DNA of 32,183 nucleotides from JAFDZV01 sp966128725 (GTDB lineage Bacteria > Bacteroidota > Ignavibacteria > OLB7). The stretch spans positions 1-32,183 of the forward strand of contig CBHYLN010000052.1 in NCBI GenBank assembly GCA_966128725.1, written 5' to 3'. Made by a program: the position numbers and the translations under genes. The number at the start of each line of letters is the position of its first letter. The first letter of the stretch is position 1. Of this stretch, positions 24,043 through 32,183 are shown piece after piece. The notes beneath the pieces are model-generated. The model was not told the origin of the DNA, ran no database searches, and worked only from the letters and a program-made list of their open reading frames with translations.

Positions 24043-26922
24043 ATGCATACAACTGCTTCATCCCGTACACAGTATCAAACGATCGCTCTGGCAGCGATTG
24101 CACTGTTCGCCGCGGCAATGTGTGGCCAATCCACATATGCTCAAGTGCCGGCGCCGGACACGCAATCGTCCGGTACATCGTACATCGTGGCCTTTCCCGA
24201 CACGATCACCAATCTTACGGACTCACGGTTCCAGAACTCGTTACAGGATGGGGTCGCGTTTTTCATCTACTCCGCCGTCGACAATCAGGTGTCGATCAAC
24301 GGCAGGTTGATAAGCAAAACCGTGTATCCGCGCGCAGGCAAGTTCGAGCAGGTTGATCTGGAGAACGGGAATACCGTTACCGACAGTCTGTTCTCAACGC
24401 AGTCGGGCGTCATCAGCAACAACACCTTCCGTATCGAAGCGCAGAAACCGATTGTGCTGTACTGCTACGTGATGACAAAATTCGGCGGCGAGATGTTCAC
24501 GCCGATACCGGTGCAGCGTTGGGGCATGGAGTATTTCGTGGCGGCCACGCCCGGTGAGGTTGTGGTTGATGCCGACCAGGATACCAAGCTGAACTACATC
24601 TGGCGCAATCGGATGGGGTCGGCACAGATCACCATCATCGGCGGGTACGACGGCACTAACGTGACGATCTATCCAACGTCATCGCTGCACAAATCGCCGC
24701 CGCTGCGGGTAACACTGAACACCGGGCAGGTGTATCAGGTGCAGAGCATCGTTGATACGATCACGCAGCAGGCGGGCACCTTGCAGCCGGATATTGCGGG
24801 CACGATGATCGTTGCCGACCGTCCGGTAGGTGTGATCTCCGGCAATACGCGCGCGCAGGCGCTGAGCGATCCCACCGCCGTTACCGGCAACTCGTTGAAG
24901 AATCTTTCCGTGGAATGGCTGGCCCCGTCGGAGCAGTTCGGCAAGCAGTTCGTGTATGCGCCAACGTGGGATAGTCGGCACGTTACGGGCGCTCGCAACG
25001 AGAAGGTTGCCGAGAAGCGTGGGTTCGAGATCGTGCGCGTGTACGGTGCTTCGCAGCAGGCCACCAAGGTGGCGTTCCAGCGCGACAGTGTGAAATCCGA
25101 TACGTCCACGGCCAACATCGCTCAGGTGCTGAGCTATAAGACCTCGGCCACCAAGGGCCGTGTGATAGTTGCCGATCGCCCAACGCAGGTGATGATGCAT
25201 TCATCGGCCGTGGTGCGATACAATGGGACGGTGTCCGGGATTGCCGGCAGTGCCAGTTACGACTCGTGGGCCCCGTACACCGTGGAGTTGGTGCCGCGCG
25301 AACAGTGGAGTTCGTTTGCGCCGTTTTATGCGCCGCTGTATCCCTACGAGACGTTGCACTACATCAACGTTATCGCCGATACGGCCGAGCTGGACAAGAT
25401 TTACGACGAAACCGGCGCGCCGTTCGATTTTAATCAGGGCGTGATTCCCGGAACGCGATACATGTGGGGTTCCACGCAGATTACCACCGGCAAAACGCAT
25501 TATCTGGAAGGGCGCGAAGGCGCACGGTTCTTTGCGTATGCCTATGGCCTGCGGCAGGGCCTGGAGATCTTCCGTCCGAAGTCAACCAAGGCCTCGGCGG
25601 AGTATCAGGAGCTTGGCGCTCTTTCCTATGGATACCCGTTGGCGCCTCGGCGCCAGATCCTGCGCGCGGGCGATTCCCTGCGGTTCGATACCTCGCGCAC
25701 CACGTGCGATTTCCATGTTACCGTGCATACGGTGAACCAGCAGTTCGTGGGCATGGCCTCGGCGGTACTGGATTCGGCTTCGAATGCGCGGCTTACAACC
25801 GTTGTGCCATCGTCGCAATTCCTGCTGGGCGCAACCACGGCTCAGTTCGTGATTGCGCCGATCGACCCGGCCAGGCGGTCCACTTCCACGCTTGTCATCA
25901 CCGATCGCACCGGCAAAACGTGGCGCATTCCTTATGCCTACGTTCCCGACAGTGTAGCGGTGAATGCTTCGGGGTTGTTCGATCTCGGCAACGTTGCCCT
26001 GAACGAATCCAAGGACACAACGGTGGTGATCACCAATCCATTGCGCGTGCCGCTCTGCCTTCGCAGCGTACGGCTTGCACGAGGCGATCAGGGGATGCGC
26101 ATCATCGGCTCGGAGCCCGCTGGGCCAACGGCGTCGCCGGCCACGGGCATCACGCTGGCGCCGGGCGAAACCCTGCGCGTTACGGTGAAGGGCGCCCCGT
26201 TGCTGAAGGACAAGTTGTACTACGATACGCTGCGGATCGCACTCTGCTGCTACGAAGTCGCCATGCCGTTGCGCCTGGTGTCGGCGTCGCAATGCATACA
26301 GGCAAGCGATGTATCGTTTGGCCAACTCACGCTGAATCAGGAAAGCACGATTGGCATCCAGGTCTGCAACCTTGGGGTGGGCGTGTTGACGTTCAACAAT
26401 CCCAACGGCGATTCGGTGATTACCGGGCTTACGCCCAACTTCAGGGTAGCGCAGAAGATGCTCGACAGCCTGAAGGCGGTACAACTGCTGCCGAACGATT
26501 GCATTACCATCCCTGTCACGTTCAGCTCGGCGGTGCCCGGCACGTTCCAGGCCGTTGTCCGCATCTGGGCAAATACCCGCGACTGTCGTGATACATCCGT
26601 TCTGACCGCCACGGTTACCAAGCCCGCGCTTGGTGTTCCCACGGGCAATGCCTCGTTGCGCGATGTTTCGTTTACGTCGATCATGCCGAACCCGACAAGC
26701 GGCGTCGCAGCAATCAACTTCGGTGTGCGGCAGTCGATGCATGTATCGGTTGTGATGATCAACGCGCTTGGGCAGCCGATCGCCACGCTTCTGAACGACC
26801 GTGTTCCCCCAGGCGAACAGATGGTGTTCTGGGATGCGGCGGCTGTGCCAGCCGGCGTGTATTACTGCCGTATTATCGGCCCCAACGGCGCGGTTACACG
26901 GCCGGTTGTGGTAGCACGGTAG
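24043..26922 (+). CDS. secreted IgGFc-binding-like protein with two ASH-type domains and canonical T9SS tail (paralogue 4)
   Basis: The product is 959 aa, the longest of the array. Signal peptide to about residue 34 (STYAQ). The IgGFc-like region has YIVAFPDTITN, PIVLYCYVMTKFG, ITIIGGYDGTNVTI, VTLNTGQVYQVQS, VADRPVGVISGN, VEWLAPSEQFGKQFVYAPTWD. PREQW is at 418-422, then FAPFYAPLYP. The Cys pair of the central block is absent. Two ASH/Hydin-like domains follow (FDLGNVALNES from about 645, VSFGQLTLNQES from about 760), one more than in the paralogues. The tail has the canonical MPNPTSG (881-887) and ends GVYYCRIIGPNG and VVVAR, a textbook T9SS type A domain, which supports the reading of the shorter tails in the others. 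MHTTASS is preferred over a GTG 17 codons upstream because the leader follows it directly. Confidence 0.8.
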   Translation: MHTTASSRTQYQTIALAAIALFAAAMCGQSTYAQVPAPDTQSSGTSYIVAFPDTITNLTDSRFQNSLQDGVAFFIYSAVDNQVSINGRLISKTVYPRAGKFEQVDLENGNTVTDSLFSTQSGVISNNTFRIEAQKPIVLYCYVMTKFGGEMFTPIPVQRWGMEYFVAATPGEVVVDADQDTKLNYIWRNRMGSAQITIIGGYDGTNVTIYPTSSLHKSPPLRVTLNTGQVYQVQSIVDTITQQAGTLQPDIAGTMIVADRPVGVISGNTRAQALSDPTAVTGNSLKNLSVEWLAPSEQFGKQFVYAPTWDSRHVTGARNEKVAEKRGFEIVRVYGASQQATKVAFQRDSVKSDTSTANIAQVLSYKTSATKGRVIVADRPTQVMMHSSAVVRYNGTVSGIAGSASYDSWAPYTVELVPREQWSSFAPFYAPLYPYETLHYINVIADTAELDKIYDETGAPFDFNQGVIPGTRYMWGSTQITTGKTHYLEGREGARFFAYAYGLRQGLEIFRPKSTKASAEYQELGALSYGYPLAPRRQILRAGDSLRFDTSRTTCDFHVTVHTVNQQFVGMASAVLDSASNARLTTVVPSSQFLLGATTAQFVIAPIDPARRSTSTLVITDRTGKTWRIPYAYVPDSVAVNASGLFDLGNVALNESKDTTVVITNPLRVPLCLRSVRLARGDQGMRIIGSEPAGPTASPATGITLAPGETLRVTVKGAPLLKDKLYYDTLRIALCCYEVAMPLRLVSASQCIQASDVSFGQLTLNQESTIGIQVCNLGVGVLTFNNPNGDSVITGLTPNFRVAQKMLDSLKAVQLLPNDCITIPVTFSSAVPGTFQAVVRIWANTRDCRDTSVLTATVTKPALGVPTGNASLRDVSFTSIMPNPTSGVAAINFGVRQSMHVSVVMINALGQPIATLLNDRVPPGEQMVFWDAAAVPAGVYYCRIIGPNGAVTRPVVVAR

Positions 26923-26969
26923 GCGTGACGCGCGCCCGCCCGCGTCCACGTCACGGGTATAAAACGTAG

Positions 26970-27003
26970 CGGCGATGCAATCGAACGGTTGATTGCATCG
27001 CCG
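26970..27003. terminator. bidirectional terminator between paralogue 4 and the E1 gene
   Basis: A perfect 13-bp stem (26970-26982 with 26991-27003) with an 8-nt loop lies between two converging genes. On the minus strand it is followed by CTACGTTTTATAC; on the plus strand by TATAGTT. Confidence 0.8.
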
Positions 27004-27037
27004 TATAGTTCCCGGCGCTGCGGATGACGGTTGCGGA

Positions 27038-29164
27038 TCAGTACGCAAGCAGCCGCGCGGCGCTGTCGCGAAGGCGCTGCCTGGCGAGGAATTGATCCTC
27101 CAGAATCTTGTTGAACGGCACAGGTGTATCAAGCGAACCGCACCGCATCACCGGGGCGTCCAGCCGGGCAAAGCACTCCTCGCCGATCACCGCCGCGATC
27201 TCGCCGCCGAAGCCTCCAGTAACCGTGTCCTCATGCAGCACAAGACATCGCCCTGTGCGGTTTACCGACTCGCATACGGTTGTGCGATCCCACGGCAGAA
27301 GTGTCCGCAGGTCGATCACTTCAAGGCCCATCTCGGGCGCTTCGGCGGCCAGCGCCAGCGCCCAGTGCACGCCCATGCCGTAGGTGACGATGGTGGCACG
27401 CTGGCCGTACCGGGCAACCCTCGCCTGGCCGAAGGGCAGGAGATAGTACCCGTCGGGAACGTCCTCGCGCACGCTGCGGTACAGCCCCTTGTGTTCGAAG
27501 AACATCACGGGATTGGGATCCCGCAGGGCGGCGGCCAGCAGCCCCTTGGCATCAAACGGTGTGGCCGGATACACAACCTTCAGCCCGGGCACGTGGGCAA
27601 ACCAGGCCTCGTTGCTCTGCGAATGGAACGGGCCTGCTGCCATCCCGGCGCCGGTGGGCATCCGCACCGTGACGTTCACGGATTCGCCCCAGCGGTAATG
27701 GGTTTTGGCCAGGTTGTTCACGATCTGATTGAACCCGCACGAGACGAAGTCGGCAAACTGCATCTCCACCATCGACGCCCGGCCGCGTAATGCCAGGCCA
27801 AGCGAAGCGCCCAGTATCGCCGACTCGCACAGCGGCGTGTTGCGCACACGTTCGCGTCCGAACTCCTCAAGAAATCCCTCGGTCACCTTGAACACGCCTC
27901 CGTAGTCGGCAATGTCCTGCCCCATCAGTATCAGGCCCGGATCGTGACGCATCGCGCCGCGCAGCCCGTCGGCAACGGCATCCACAAATCGGCGCTCGCT
28001 TGCGGGCATCGCGCGTATGGCCGGCTCATCGACCACCGGGCCGGCCGTGGCGGGCATCGCGTACACGTCGCGCAGCTCGGTTTCCGTGTCGGCGGTGATG
28101 TCCGGTTCATTCAGCATCGCGTCCACGCCGGCATCGATATCCCTGGCAAGCCGTTCGCGGAGTTCGGCCACAACACGATCGTTCACGACCCCGGCCTCGC
28201 GCAGGAATCTCTCGAAGCGAACAACGGGATCAAATTGCTCCCAGTGCGCGAACAGTTCCTTTGGCACGTACGCCGTGCCGGATGCTTCCTCGTGACCACG
28301 CATCCGAAACGTTACTGCCTCCACGATCACCGGCGCGCGTTCGGTTCGCATCATTGCCGCAACACGGCTGATGGTGTCGTGCACTTCCAGGACGTTGTTG
28401 CCATCGATACGGTAGCCCTGGATGCCGTAGCCGATCGCCTTGTCCACGAATCGCGCGCATCGGAATTGGTCGCGTGATGGTGTGCTGAGGCCGTAGCCGT
28501 TGTTCTCCACCAGGAAGATCACCGGCAGGTTCCACACCGCGGCCACGTTGATCGCCTCGTGAAAGTCGCCCTCGCTGGCGCCGCCATCGCCGGAGAACAC
28601 AAGGGCGATGCGGTTGTCGTTGTCCAGATTGCTTGCCAGCGCGATACCGTCGGCAACGCCGAGCATCGCGCCCAGGTGCGAGATCATGCCGATGATCCCG
28701 TACTCCAGCGTTCCAAAGTGGAAGGAACGGTCGCGTCCCTTGGTAAACCCCCGCAGCTTGCCCTGCCATTGGCAGAACAACCGATCGAGCGGCATATCGC
28801 GACCGGTGAAGACACCCAGGTTGCGATGCAACGGGAGAATGAAGTCCTCACGGCGCAGTGCGTGCGTAGCACCAACGGCAATCGCTTCCTGGCCGATGCC
28901 GGAGAACCACTTCGAGATCTTTCCCTGGCGAAGCAGCAGCAGCATCCGCTCCTCGATCATGCGTGGCAGCAGGATGGCCTCGTACAGTTCCAGCAGCGAG
29001 CGGTCGCTGTGTTCTCGGCGGTCAAAGTTCAGCGGCGGAATGGGCTGGTCCGACAAGTCCAGTGTGGGCAACGTTGTCGCGGGGGATGTTGCCGTGGGCG
29101 TTGCCCGGCCCGGTGTCTCGGTGGCACGTAGCGGCTGTGTTGAAGTTGAAATGCGTGCGCTCAT
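27038..29164 (-). CDS. 2-oxo-acid dehydrogenase E1 component, alpha and beta fused (branched-chain/pyruvate type)
   Basis: The product is 708 aa. Thiamine-diphosphate enzyme that decarboxylates a 2-oxo acid and passes the acyl group to the lipoyl E2. The alpha half (about 50-370) has the ThDP site GDGGASEGDFHEAINVAAVW (192-211) with ENNGYG (220-225), and the phosphorylation-loop region RMRGHEEASGTAYVP. The beta half (about 400-708) has GQDIADYGGVF, NTPLCESAILGASLGLAL, EMQFADF and GGFGGEIAAVI. The fusion of alpha and beta in one chain is common in Bacteroidota branched-chain-type E1 proteins. E2, E3 and lipoylation genes are not in the window, so substrate is undecided between 2-oxoisovalerate and pyruvate. 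The first 40 residues are a Thr/Pro/Ala-rich tail. Start MSARIST is chosen because the frame above it overlaps the trxA terminator; no Shine-Dalgarno is visible. Confidence 0.92.
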   Translation of the reverse strand: MSARISTSTQPLRATETPGRATPTATSPATTLPTLDLSDQPIPPLNFDRREHSDRSLLELYEAILLPRMIEERMLLLLRQGKISKWFSGIGQEAIAVGATHALRREDFILPLHRNLGVFTGRDMPLDRLFCQWQGKLRGFTKGRDRSFHFGTLEYGIIGMISHLGAMLGVADGIALASNLDNDNRIALVFSGDGGASEGDFHEAINVAAVWNLPVIFLVENNGYGLSTPSRDQFRCARFVDKAIGYGIQGYRIDGNNVLEVHDTISRVAAMMRTERAPVIVEAVTFRMRGHEEASGTAYVPKELFAHWEQFDPVVRFERFLREAGVVNDRVVAELRERLARDIDAGVDAMLNEPDITADTETELRDVYAMPATAGPVVDEPAIRAMPASERRFVDAVADGLRGAMRHDPGLILMGQDIADYGGVFKVTEGFLEEFGRERVRNTPLCESAILGASLGLALRGRASMVEMQFADFVSCGFNQIVNNLAKTHYRWGESVNVTVRMPTGAGMAAGPFHSQSNEAWFAHVPGLKVVYPATPFDAKGLLAAALRDPNPVMFFEHKGLYRSVREDVPDGYYLLPFGQARVARYGQRATIVTYGMGVHWALALAAEAPEMGLEVIDLRTLLPWDRTTVCESVNRTGRCLVLHEDTVTGGFGGEIAAVIGEECFARLDAPVMRCGSLDTPVPFNKILEDQFLARQRLRDSAARLLAY

Positions 29165-29290
29165 ATCAAGGAGAACGTTCGTCCGGTGTGGGGGCCGCCG
29201 CTGGCAAGGGGTTGCCAATGTACGGCCGGGCCTGCTCCAGGCGTGCCCAACGGCCGCTCGGGCTTCAGTATAATCACTGTGTGCCGAAAC

Positions 29291-29321
29291 AAAAAGCCCC
29301 CAAGCTGAGTGGCTTGGGGGC
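29291..29321 (-). terminator. strong intrinsic terminator of trxA
   Basis: GCCCCCAAGC / GCTTGGGGGC (29296-29305 with 29312-29321) with a 6-nt loop, followed on the minus strand by TTTTTGTTTCGG. It starts 28 nt after the trxA stop, a textbook Rho-independent terminator. Confidence 0.95.
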
Positions 29322-29348
29322 ATGAAGGTTTCGCAGGGCGCTCGCCGA

Positions 29349-29690
29349 TCAGGTGGTTGTGGTTGCCGGCATGTGCTGGTTCAGCGCCGCGACAATCTCG
29401 GACTTGGGAACCGCGCCAACGATCTGCTCCACAACCTGGCCGTCCTTGAAGATCAGCAGCGTGGGGATCGAGCGGATACCGAACTGAATCGGCACCTGTG
29501 GGTTGTTGTCGATGTCCATCTTGGCCACCACCGCACGGCCGCTGTATTCCACGGCGATTTCTTCCACGCTGGGCGCGATCATGCGGCATGGGCCACACCA
29601 CACGGCCCAGAAGTCCACCAGGACGGGCATATGTGTCTGCAGCACGATATCGCCAAAGTTGGCATCAGTCAGTTCCACTGGCGTTCCCAT
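29349..29690 (-). CDS. trxA: thioredoxin
   Basis: The product is 113 aa, normal for TrxA. Cytosolic dithiol-disulfide oxidoreductase that keeps reductases such as ribonucleotide reductase and peroxiredoxins reduced. Active site WCGPC at 31-35, preceded by VLVDFWAV; Asp26 and the cis-Pro loop IPTLLIF (Pro76) are present. The Thr-rich end (TTTT) is a short extra tail. AGGAG (plus-strand CTCCT, 29697-29701) lies six nt before the ATG and fixes the start. A strong terminator follows and a 226-bp gap precedes, so it is monocistronic. Confidence 0.97.
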   Translation of the reverse strand: MGTPVELTDANFGDIVLQTHMPVLVDFWAVWCGPCRMIAPSVEEIAVEYSGRAVVAKMDIDNNPQVPIQFGIRSIPTLLIFKDGQVVEQIVGAVPKSEIVAALNQHMPATTTT

Positions 29691-29916
29691 GAGAAACTCC
29701 TATAAAGTTGATATTGGACGCTTGCTTCCATGCATTCTCGGAGGGGGATCGGCGTGTAGCGCGATAGACATGGACCGGGAGGCATCGTGCGCAAACAGGG
29801 ACGTTTCGCAATCCAGAGGCAAGCTCGAATGTTGGCAAAAAGGTACTGTAATTCCGGCGATCGGCTGTATATCCGGGGTGCCGGGCAACGGTTCGTTGCA
29901 GACGCCTGGCAGCGTG

Positions 29917-30681
29917 CTAGAGTACGAGGCCACCGTTGACATTCATCACCTCGCCGGTGATGTACGATGCCTGGCGCGATGCCAGGAACACCACCGCGGC
30001 GGCCACTTCATCGGGCTCGCCGGGGCGCCCGAGCGGAATTGACGCATGAATGCCCTTGCGCATTGTAGCATCGGAAAGCGCCTGGCTGGTCATGTCCGTA
30101 CGAACCCAGCCCGGTGCAACGCAGTTAACCGTGATGCCCTGCGGGGCAAGCTCCACCGCGAGCGATTTGGTCATGCCGATCAGCCCGGCCTTGCTTGCCG
30201 CGTAATGCGAATAAAAGGCTTCACCGCGCAGGCCCGACGTTGACGAGATGAAGATGATACGTTTTGGCGCGGTTGATTCGCCGTTTGTCAGCAGGCGCAT
30301 CGCCTCGTTGACCACGATGAACGGCCCGGTAAGATTGGTGCCGATGGTCTCGCGCCAGTCGGCCAGGGTCATGTTGCCGATTGCTCCGCGCACCCAGATG
30401 CCGGCGTTCAGCACAAGCAGATCGAGGCCGCCCCACGACTCCTCGATCCGTTTCATCATTGTGCCAACCGAGCGTTCCTGGTTGATATCAGCCTTCAGCA
30501 GCATGTGCTCGAAGTGCCGTTCGCCAAGCTCGCGGCCGGTGCTCTCGGCGGCGTCGCTGTTGGATCGGTAGTTGACCGCTACGCGGGCGCCCGACGATGC
30601 CAGTGCAGTCGTGATGGCGTGCCCGATACCTCGGGTTCCTCCGGTAACGAGCGCACGAACCCCGCTCAAGTCGAGAACCAT
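29917..30681 (-). CDS. short-chain dehydrogenase/reductase, FabG-like
   Basis: The product is 254 aa, a classical SDR. NAD(P)-binding motif TGGTRGIG (13-20), NAG at 92-94, catalytic Ser147, Tyr160 and Lys164 (YAASK), and the PGWVRTDM segment. The basic Arg17 after the Gly motif and Arg39 after NY suggest NADPH use, as in 3-oxoacyl-ACP reductase. The end ITGEVMNVNGGLVL is the usual FabG-type C terminus. Substrate cannot be told among SDRs; a housekeeping FabG would normally sit with other fab genes, which are absent here. ATG at 30681 is directly in front of the first beta strand. The 156-bp upstream gap contains no obvious promoter box. Confidence 0.9.
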   Translation of the reverse strand: MVLDLSGVRALVTGGTRGIGHAITTALASSGARVAVNYRSNSDAAESTGRELGERHFEHMLLKADINQERSVGTMMKRIEESWGGLDLLVLNAGIWVRGAIGNMTLADWRETIGTNLTGPFIVVNEAMRLLTNGESTAPKRIIFISSTSGLRGEAFYSHYAASKAGLIGMTKSLAVELAPQGITVNCVAPGWVRTDMTSQALSDATMRKGIHASIPLGRPGEPDEVAAAVVFLASRQASYITGEVMNVNGGLVL

Positions 30682-30837
30682 AGTTCGCGTTGGTTAATGC
30701 TGATTGAAGGGTCGTTAGCCGGTGCAGCCGGGAGTCCGTCCGGCGGGGGTAATGGTGCGGGTTCTGGGGACACCGTGCACGGCGTTATCGAGACCGGACC
30801 CAATTTGCACAGCGCCGAACGGAATCACAAGTCGTGT

Positions 30838-31299
30838 TCACGTATCCATGCTCGCCGTGTCGGGCGCGGTGTCGTCCTGGCCAGCATGTTTGCGATCGTT
30901 CTGAACGGATTTGAGCACGCCGAGATCGTGCGCCAGGTCCAGCAGATTGCGGAGGCTGCCCTGCGTGGCCGCGTAATACTGCACCTCGAAACGTTCGATA
31001 TGTTCGGCGGGCGCGTCCACCAGAACCACCGCCAGCCGGTGGCGAACGGTTTCCACGGCCTCGGCGAATTCGGTCTCCAATCGAGAGAAGCCATCAACGC
31101 TGGAATCCCCACGCTTCAACGAACGGTACAACCCGTTCAGATGCCGACCGTGGAAGATCAACTCGTTCATAGCCTCGTGCGCGTCGCGCAACGCCGCCAG
31201 TTCCAGAAGCGTGCCGATATCATTACGCTTCAACAGCCCGTTGGGGGCCGCCGAGTCCAGATAGTCCAGCACGAATTCGATGTCGTCGGGAAATGCCAT
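30838..31299 (-). CDS. small predicted helical protein of unknown function
   Basis: I do not recognise it. The product is 153 aa starting MAFPDDIEF, rich in Leu, Ala, Asp, Glu and Arg, with almost continuous helix-forming stretches (LLKRNDIGTLLELAALRDAHEAM, split by short turns, and later LETEFAEAVETVRHRLAVVLV). No signal peptide, Cys pair or membrane segment. The last 20 residues (QDDTAPDTASMDT region) are polar and probably disordered. A longer frame begins at 31437, but its extra His/Arg-rich 46 residues lack coding character. It follows dnaB by 177 bp on the same strand and may be read from the dnaB transcript. Confidence that it is a real gene rests on length and clean amino-acid composition only. 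Confidence 0.6.
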   Translation of the reverse strand: MAFPDDIEFVLDYLDSAAPNGLLKRNDIGTLLELAALRDAHEAMNELIFHGRHLNGLYRSLKRGDSSVDGFSRLETEFAEAVETVRHRLAVVLVDAPAEHIERFEVQYYAATQGSLRNLLDLAHDLGVLKSVQNDRKHAGQDDTAPDTASMDT

Positions 31300-31376
31300 G
31301 GCCTGAAGTTGCAGCGAAGCAATCACATTGCCAAAAAGGCGATCCGCATGGTGGTGTGTGCGCCGGATGTGCGTGT

Positions 31377-31399
31377 GGCGTTGCTGGTGTTGCAACGCC
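31377..31399. terminator. possible hairpin between dnaB and the helical protein gene
   Basis: GGCGTTGC (31377-31384) pairs with GCAACGCC (31392-31399) over a 7-nt loop. No T tract follows on either strand, so it may be an mRNA structure rather than a terminator. Confidence 0.3.
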
Positions 31400-31476
31400 G
31401 GCAACATGGATGCGCCTTCGGTTGGCACATATCGCATTGCGACCGGTGGCCGTGCCGGCGCGAGGAATCACGATGC

Positions 31477-32183
31477 TTAGAACGGCGCTTCCTCGTTGCC
31501 GCTCGGCAGGTAGTCCGGCGCGTTATCGCGATGGTAGGCAAGATTCTCGAACCGTGCGTACTCGTGCAGGAACGCGGTCTTGGCGATGCCGGTAGGGCCG
31601 TTACGCTGCTTGCCGATGATCACCTCGGCCACGCCCTGCGTTGGGTTGCCGTCCTCGTCGACATTGATGCCGTAGTACTCCGGGCGATGCACGAACATCA
31701 CCACGTCGGCGTCCTGCTCGATCGACCCGGATTCGCGAAGGTCGGATAGCATGGGCCGCTTGTCGCCGCGCGATTCCACCGAACGGTTCAACTGCGACAG
31801 CGCGATGATCGGGATGTCGAGCTCCTTGGCAAGCTGCTTCAGCCCGCGCGAGATCATCGAGATTTCACGTTCGCGGCTCTCGGCTTTGGGCGCATGCATG
31901 AGCTGCAGGTAGTCAACCACAATCATCTCGATGTTGTGCTCGCGCTTCATCAGGCGCGCCCGCGCGCGCAGCTCCATGATGCCCAGCGCCGGCGTATCGT
32001 CGATGTAGAGCGGTGAGTCAACCAGGTGATGGATCTTCGAAACCAGGGTTTGCCACTGGCCGTCGTTCAGGTCGCCGTTGCGAAGCTGCTGCGCGTTGAT
32101 GCGCGATTCCGCCGCAAGCAGACGAACCACCAACTGCAGCGAAGCCATTTCCAGCGAGAAGAATGCCACACCCTTCTTGTAGT
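31477..32183 (-). CDS. dnaB: replicative DNA helicase DnaB, C-terminal part (cut by window edge)
   Basis: 234 residues of the RecA-like ATPase domain are in the window; the N-terminal domain and Walker A lie beyond position 32183. Visible landmarks are AFFSLEM at the start, Walker B MIVVDYLQLM, the H3-type loop REISMISRGLKQLAKELDIPIIALSQLNRSVESR (split at conserved SQL), and LRESGSIEQDADVVMFVHRPEYY with the arginine-finger region. The hexamer unwinds DNA at the fork. No intein or insertion is seen in the part present. The end SGNEEAPF is typical of the flexible DnaB tail. Confidence 0.97.
   Translation of the reverse strand, partial: YKKGVAFFSLEMASLQLVVRLLAAESRINAQQLRNGDLNDGQWQTLVSKIHHLVDSPLYIDDTPALGIMELRARARLMKREHNIEMIVVDYLQLMHAPKAESREREISMISRGLKQLAKELDIPIIALSQLNRSVESRGDKRPMLSDLRESGSIEQDADVVMFVHRPEYYGINVDEDGNPTQGVAEVIIGKQRNGPTGIAKTAFLHEYARFENLAYHRDNAPDYLPSGNEEAPF

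Noticed and set aside
25582..27132. 516-codon minus-strand frame across paralogue 4
   Set aside because: Antisense shadow of a secreted protein gene with signal peptide and T9SS tail; the translated product is Arg/His-rich, lacks motifs and runs over the bidirectional terminator.
1..32183. CRISPR array, insertion sequence, integrase or prophage
   Set aside because: No regularly spaced direct repeats, transposase or integrase motifs, or terminal inverted repeats with target duplications were seen; the only long repeat is the 371-bp 3' module.

Overview
The window comes from a GC-rich bacterium (by eye about 60% GC) of the Bacteroidota/FCB group. Three things point there. Several large secreted proteins end in type IX secretion (T9SS) type A-like sorting domains. 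The tRNA-Asn and rnhA genes are preceded by boxes resembling the Bacteroidota primary-sigma promoter (TTTG about 20 nt upstream of TAnnTTTG). The core genes have Bacteroidota-like sequences. Good Shine-Dalgarno sites before acpS, trxA and the secretion genes, plus the high GC, suggest a Kapabacteria/Chlorobi-like branch rather than a classical Bacteroides. That placement is inference.

Layout. 1-3,100: tRNA-Asn with promoter and terminator, then a fused sugar-1-phosphate nucleotidyltransferase/phosphohexomutase whose mutase half has lost most catalytic motifs. 3,142-6,705: a secreted seven-bladed SBBP beta-propeller protein with Ig-like domains and a T9SS tail. 6,930-8,237: a secreted class A beta-lactamase-fold hydrolase. 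8,367-9,545: a structured leader and queA, which carries an in-frame TAA. 9,652-12,007: an HD-domain protein, an OsmC-family protein, RNase HI and an isoprenylcysteine-methyltransferase-like membrane protein. 12,119-13,992: a tightly coupled pair, MbnP-like lipoprotein and MbnH/MauG-like di-haem peroxidase, a likely enzyme/substrate unit in the envelope. 14,412-14,786: acpS.

15,344-26,922 is the most distinctive part: four consecutive same-strand genes for large secreted paralogues (833-959 aa). They have an IgGFc-binding-protein-like N-terminal region, a family-specific central block (PREQW...FAP at residues 412-422 in all four), ASH/Ig-like domains and a T9SS-type tail. The first two share a 371-bp, about 97% identical 3' module (sorting domain, stop codon, terminator) although their bodies are much more diverged. 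This looks like recent gene conversion of an export-tail cassette. Upstream regions of some members share a dyad-containing element, and the last has a tandem palindrome.

27,038-32,183 (all minus strand): a fused alpha/beta E1 component of a 2-oxo-acid dehydrogenase, thioredoxin with a textbook terminator, a FabG-like SDR, a small helical protein of unknown function, and the C-terminal part of replicative helicase DnaB cut by the window edge. No CRISPR array, insertion sequence, integrase, rRNA or prophage gene was seen.
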